Assembly: GCF_014773435.2 (NCBI RefSeq)
Contig: NZ_JACXAG020000004.1
Span: 186,001 to 250,000 of the forward strand
Direction of reading: 5' to 3'
Length of the DNA: 64,000 nt
Source: Polycladospora coralii
GTDB taxonomy: Bacteria > Bacillota > Bacilli > Thermoactinomycetales > Thermoactinomycetaceae
The notes beneath the pieces are model-generated. The model had not been told where the DNA came from and ran no database searches. It worked only from the letters and a program-made list of their open reading frames with translations. The translations under genes and the position numbers were made by a program. This document shows positions 62,149 to 64,000 of the stretch, piece after piece; position 1 is the first letter of the stretch; each line of letters begins with the position of its first letter.

Positions 62149-63528
62149 ATGGGAGCCGTTACCCTTCCTAGTCAAGCGGTTGACAATGAAAAGCGATTAC
62201 AAGAACTTATTATTACGAAGAGTCAACGGTTAACCTCATCAATTCGACTGGACGCAAAAGATTTGTATGTATCAGATTATGTACTTACACTAAACCCTGA
62301 GAAAATGGTAAATCAAGCGCAAAAGCTGGAAACGCAAACCAAAATCCTCAATTTACATGGAATTGCAGTTGCGGGAAGCAAAAGTATTTTACGCGAATAT
62401 GTGGTAGGCGTGTTTCAGACGAAAGCCATATTTATTTATCAATCTCAAGAGAGTGCCCAGCTGGTATCGAATAGCAATAAAAAATATAAGCGATCTTTCA
62501 AGAAAATTTCCTCTCAAGATAATAGTAAAGAAGTAAGAAGAGTTCGTAATCTTTCGATTCGTGCTATATATGCGCTTGGATTAGATTATGGCATTGTTAA
62601 ATGTGGGATTGGTATCGGTCGTCGAACTTTAGTTATACAAGTTTATCCTACACCAAAAGTAAATTTGATTATGGCGCAGGAATTTGGAAAAGCGATCGCA
62701 CAGTATGCCAATCAGACCCAAATCGACCATCAATTAAATGAAGTCGTCCTTGGTGCCGATCCTGAATTTGTAATGCAATCGCCCAAAGGTCACTTGTTAA
62801 TCGCCTCGAAATATTTTCCACTAAAAGGGAAAGTCGGGTGTGATGCGATTTGGATGGGGCAAAATCATGCGAATAAGCCAATTGTTGAAGTAAGGCCAGA
62901 TCCTACTTCAGATCCGCACACATTGGTCGTCAACATTTATAAAGGGCTGCTATTTGCTGCACGGAAAATGAAAAATGTACCCTCAAAATGGTTGACAGGA
63001 GCCATGCCCTATAAAGGCTTTCCGCTAGGAGGACATATTCATTTTAGTGGAATTCAACCTGACTTTAAACTTTTACGGGCATTAGATAATTACTTAACCC
63101 TACCCCTTGTTAACATTGAAGATGATCGTGGCAAAGCGAGAAGACCGAAATATGGTTTTTTGGGTGATTTTCGTTATCAACCACATGGTGGCTTTGAATA
63201 TCGAACCCCTCCCAGTTGGTTGATTTCACCTATGTTGTGTAAAGGCGTATTTATGGCTGCGCAAGTCATTGTTGCCAACTATAAGCAACTTCAATATCAG
63301 CCCCTTGAACATTTAGAGATGCAACAGGCTTATTATAGGGGTGATAAAGACGAAATTAAAGAGATCATCCAGTATTTATGGGAAGATTTAAAAGAACTAG
63401 ATGATTATCGCGTTTACAAAAAAACACTAGATCTATTTTATTCCTATCTGATCTCAGGAATGAGTTGGGATGAACGCACTGACTTTCGAAAACAATGGCG
63501 GATTCCACCATTTCAAGATAAAGATTAA
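62149..63528 (+). CDS. Putative amidoligase (phage phiEco32-type COOH-NH2 ligase family)
   Basis: 459 residues. The C-terminal part (about 200-400) shows the pattern of the glutamine-synthetase-fold amidoligase family: LGADPEFVM (202 on), GCDAIWMG, PIVEVRPDPTSDPHTLVVNI, PLGGHIHFSG (294-299) and GGFEYRTPPSWLISP. Such enzymes join a carboxyl and an amino group with ATP. The N-terminal part (1-190) ends RNLSIRAIYALGLDYGIVKC and TLVIQVYPTPKV, resembling the last strands of an ATP-grasp domain but with Gln where the metal-binding Glu would be. AAAGGGG suits the ATG at 62149 over the one at 62122. It lies between cotE and mutS, which suggests a sporulation task; substrate unknown. Confidence 0.65.
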   Translation: MGAVTLPSQAVDNEKRLQELIITKSQRLTSSIRLDAKDLYVSDYVLTLNPEKMVNQAQKLETQTKILNLHGIAVAGSKSILREYVVGVFQTKAIFIYQSQESAQLVSNSNKKYKRSFKKISSQDNSKEVRRVRNLSIRAIYALGLDYGIVKCGIGIGRRTLVIQVYPTPKVNLIMAQEFGKAIAQYANQTQIDHQLNEVVLGADPEFVMQSPKGHLLIASKYFPLKGKVGCDAIWMGQNHANKPIVEVRPDPTSDPHTLVVNIYKGLLFAARKMKNVPSKWLTGAMPYKGFPLGGHIHFSGIQPDFKLLRALDNYLTLPLVNIEDDRGKARRPKYGFLGDFRYQPHGGFEYRTPPSWLISPMLCKGVFMAAQVIVANYKQLQYQPLEHLEMQQAYYRGDKDEIKEIIQYLWEDLKELDDYRVYKKTLDLFYSYLISGMSWDERTDFRKQWRIPPFQDKD

Positions 63529-63602
63529 AGGAAGCAATATCGAAAGTGTGTTAAACATGTTAAAATAGATGAGGAAAAAAACTAGGTCCGGAGGAAGAGA
63601 AT

Positions 63603-64000
63603 GTGGCAAAATATACTCCGATGATGCAGCAATACTTAACTATAAAAGACAATTATCAGGATGCGTTTTTATTTTTTCGATTAGGGGATTTTTATGAGTT
63701 GTTTTTCGATGATGCCTTAAAAGCGGCAGAAGAATTGGAAATCACTTTAACAAGTAGAGACGGTGGAAATAAGCGAATCCCCATGTGTGGGGTTCCTTAT
63801 CATTCTGCCAGTACTTATATTGAGAAATTGATTGACAGAGGGTACAAAGTAGCGATTTGTGAACAAGTTGAAAACCCAAGTGGTAAAGGCGTTGTGAAGC
63901 GTGAAGTTGTTCGTGTCATCACGCCTGGGACGATCATGGAAGAAAGCATGTTAAACGATCAGGAAAACAATTTCTTAGTATTAATAGCAGAAGATGAGGC
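63603..64000 (+). CDS. mutS: DNA mismatch repair protein MutS, 3' part beyond window
   Basis: N-terminal 132 residues of MutS. The mismatch-binding motif is complete: [15 protein letters not shown] (Phe and Glu of FxE), preceded by [15 protein letters not shown]; then [31 protein letters not shown] and [14 protein letters not shown] start at 63603 with GGAGGAAGA upstream; the ATG two bases before is in a frame that stops after seven codons. The gene follows cotE and the amidoligase gene; mutL is expected to the right. Confidence 0.95.
   Translation, partial: MAKYTPMMQQYLTIKDNYQDAFLFFRLGDFYELFFDDALKAAEELEITLTSRDGGNKRIPMCGVPYHSASTYIEKLIDRGYKVAICEQVENPSGKGVVKREVVRVITPGTIMEESMLNDQENNFLVLIAEDE

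Overview
The window reads as a chromosome segment of an endospore-forming, Gram-positive, low-to-moderate GC Bacillales member. The evidence is spo0A, spoIIM, dacF-spoIIAA-spoIIAB-sigF, a spoVA cluster, ytfJ, dacB-spmA-spmB and cotE, together with Gram-positive ribosome binding sites and many TTG starts. Gene order follows Bacillus subtilis neighbourhoods but departs from them at several points. Thermoactinomycetaceae is a guess from gene content, not something I can prove. I saw no phage, insertion sequence, CRISPR array, tRNA or rRNA.

Layout. 1-8.2 kb: the end of a sensor kinase gene, a Cys-rich miniprotein, an NADP-dependent oxidoreductase, spo0A with an upstream 0A box, an N-terminally extended superoxide dismutase, an alanine/sodium symporter and an exported protein. 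8.3-18.8 kb: the branched-chain keto-acid catabolic locus. The sigma-54 activator gene bkdR is followed by two palindromic activator sites, a -24/-12 promoter, an unusual long structured leader and ptb-bcd-buk-lpd-bkdAA-bkdAB-bkdB. lipB, whose product would start lipoylation of the E2 protein, comes next. 19.6-20.4 kb: four mini membrane-protein genes on the minus strand. 20.6-26.3 kb: a methylmalonyl-CoA module (split mutase, epimerase, carboxyltransferase) that takes up the propionyl-CoA produced by valine and isoleucine breakdown, then a DinB-like protein and an M20 peptidase. 26.3-34.4 kb: mciZ-like ORF, nudF, spoIIM, fur, ald, yqzK and a nucleoside salvage operon (deoB, two purine nucleoside phosphorylases, pyrimidine nucleoside phosphorylase).

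34.7-42.1 kb: three tandem 768-residue immune-inhibitor-A (M6) secreted metalloproteases, each with its own promoter and terminator. Copies 2 and 3 share a 608-bp tract with no difference that I could see. 42.3-47.2 kb: dacF-spoIIAA-spoIIAB-sigF, then spoVAA-spoVAB-spoVAEb-spoVAEa without spoVAC or spoVAD. 47.3-57.3 kb: rraA-like gene, an HPr-like gene on the minus strand, ctaA, an FMN riboswitch with ribE-ribBA-ribH but no ribD, scpA-scpB, ytfI-ytfJ and dacB-spmA-spmB. 57.3-58.9 kb: a beta-lactamase-family lipoprotein and an unknown protein on the minus strand. 59.4-64 kb: miaB-ricA(ymcA)-cotE, then a putative amidoligase gene lying between cotE and the 5' part of mutS.

The most interesting items are the structured leader between the sigma-54 promoter and ptb, the amidoligase beside cotE, the gene-conversion pattern in the InhA array, the HPr-like protein without the phosphorylatable histidine, and the miniprotein genes.
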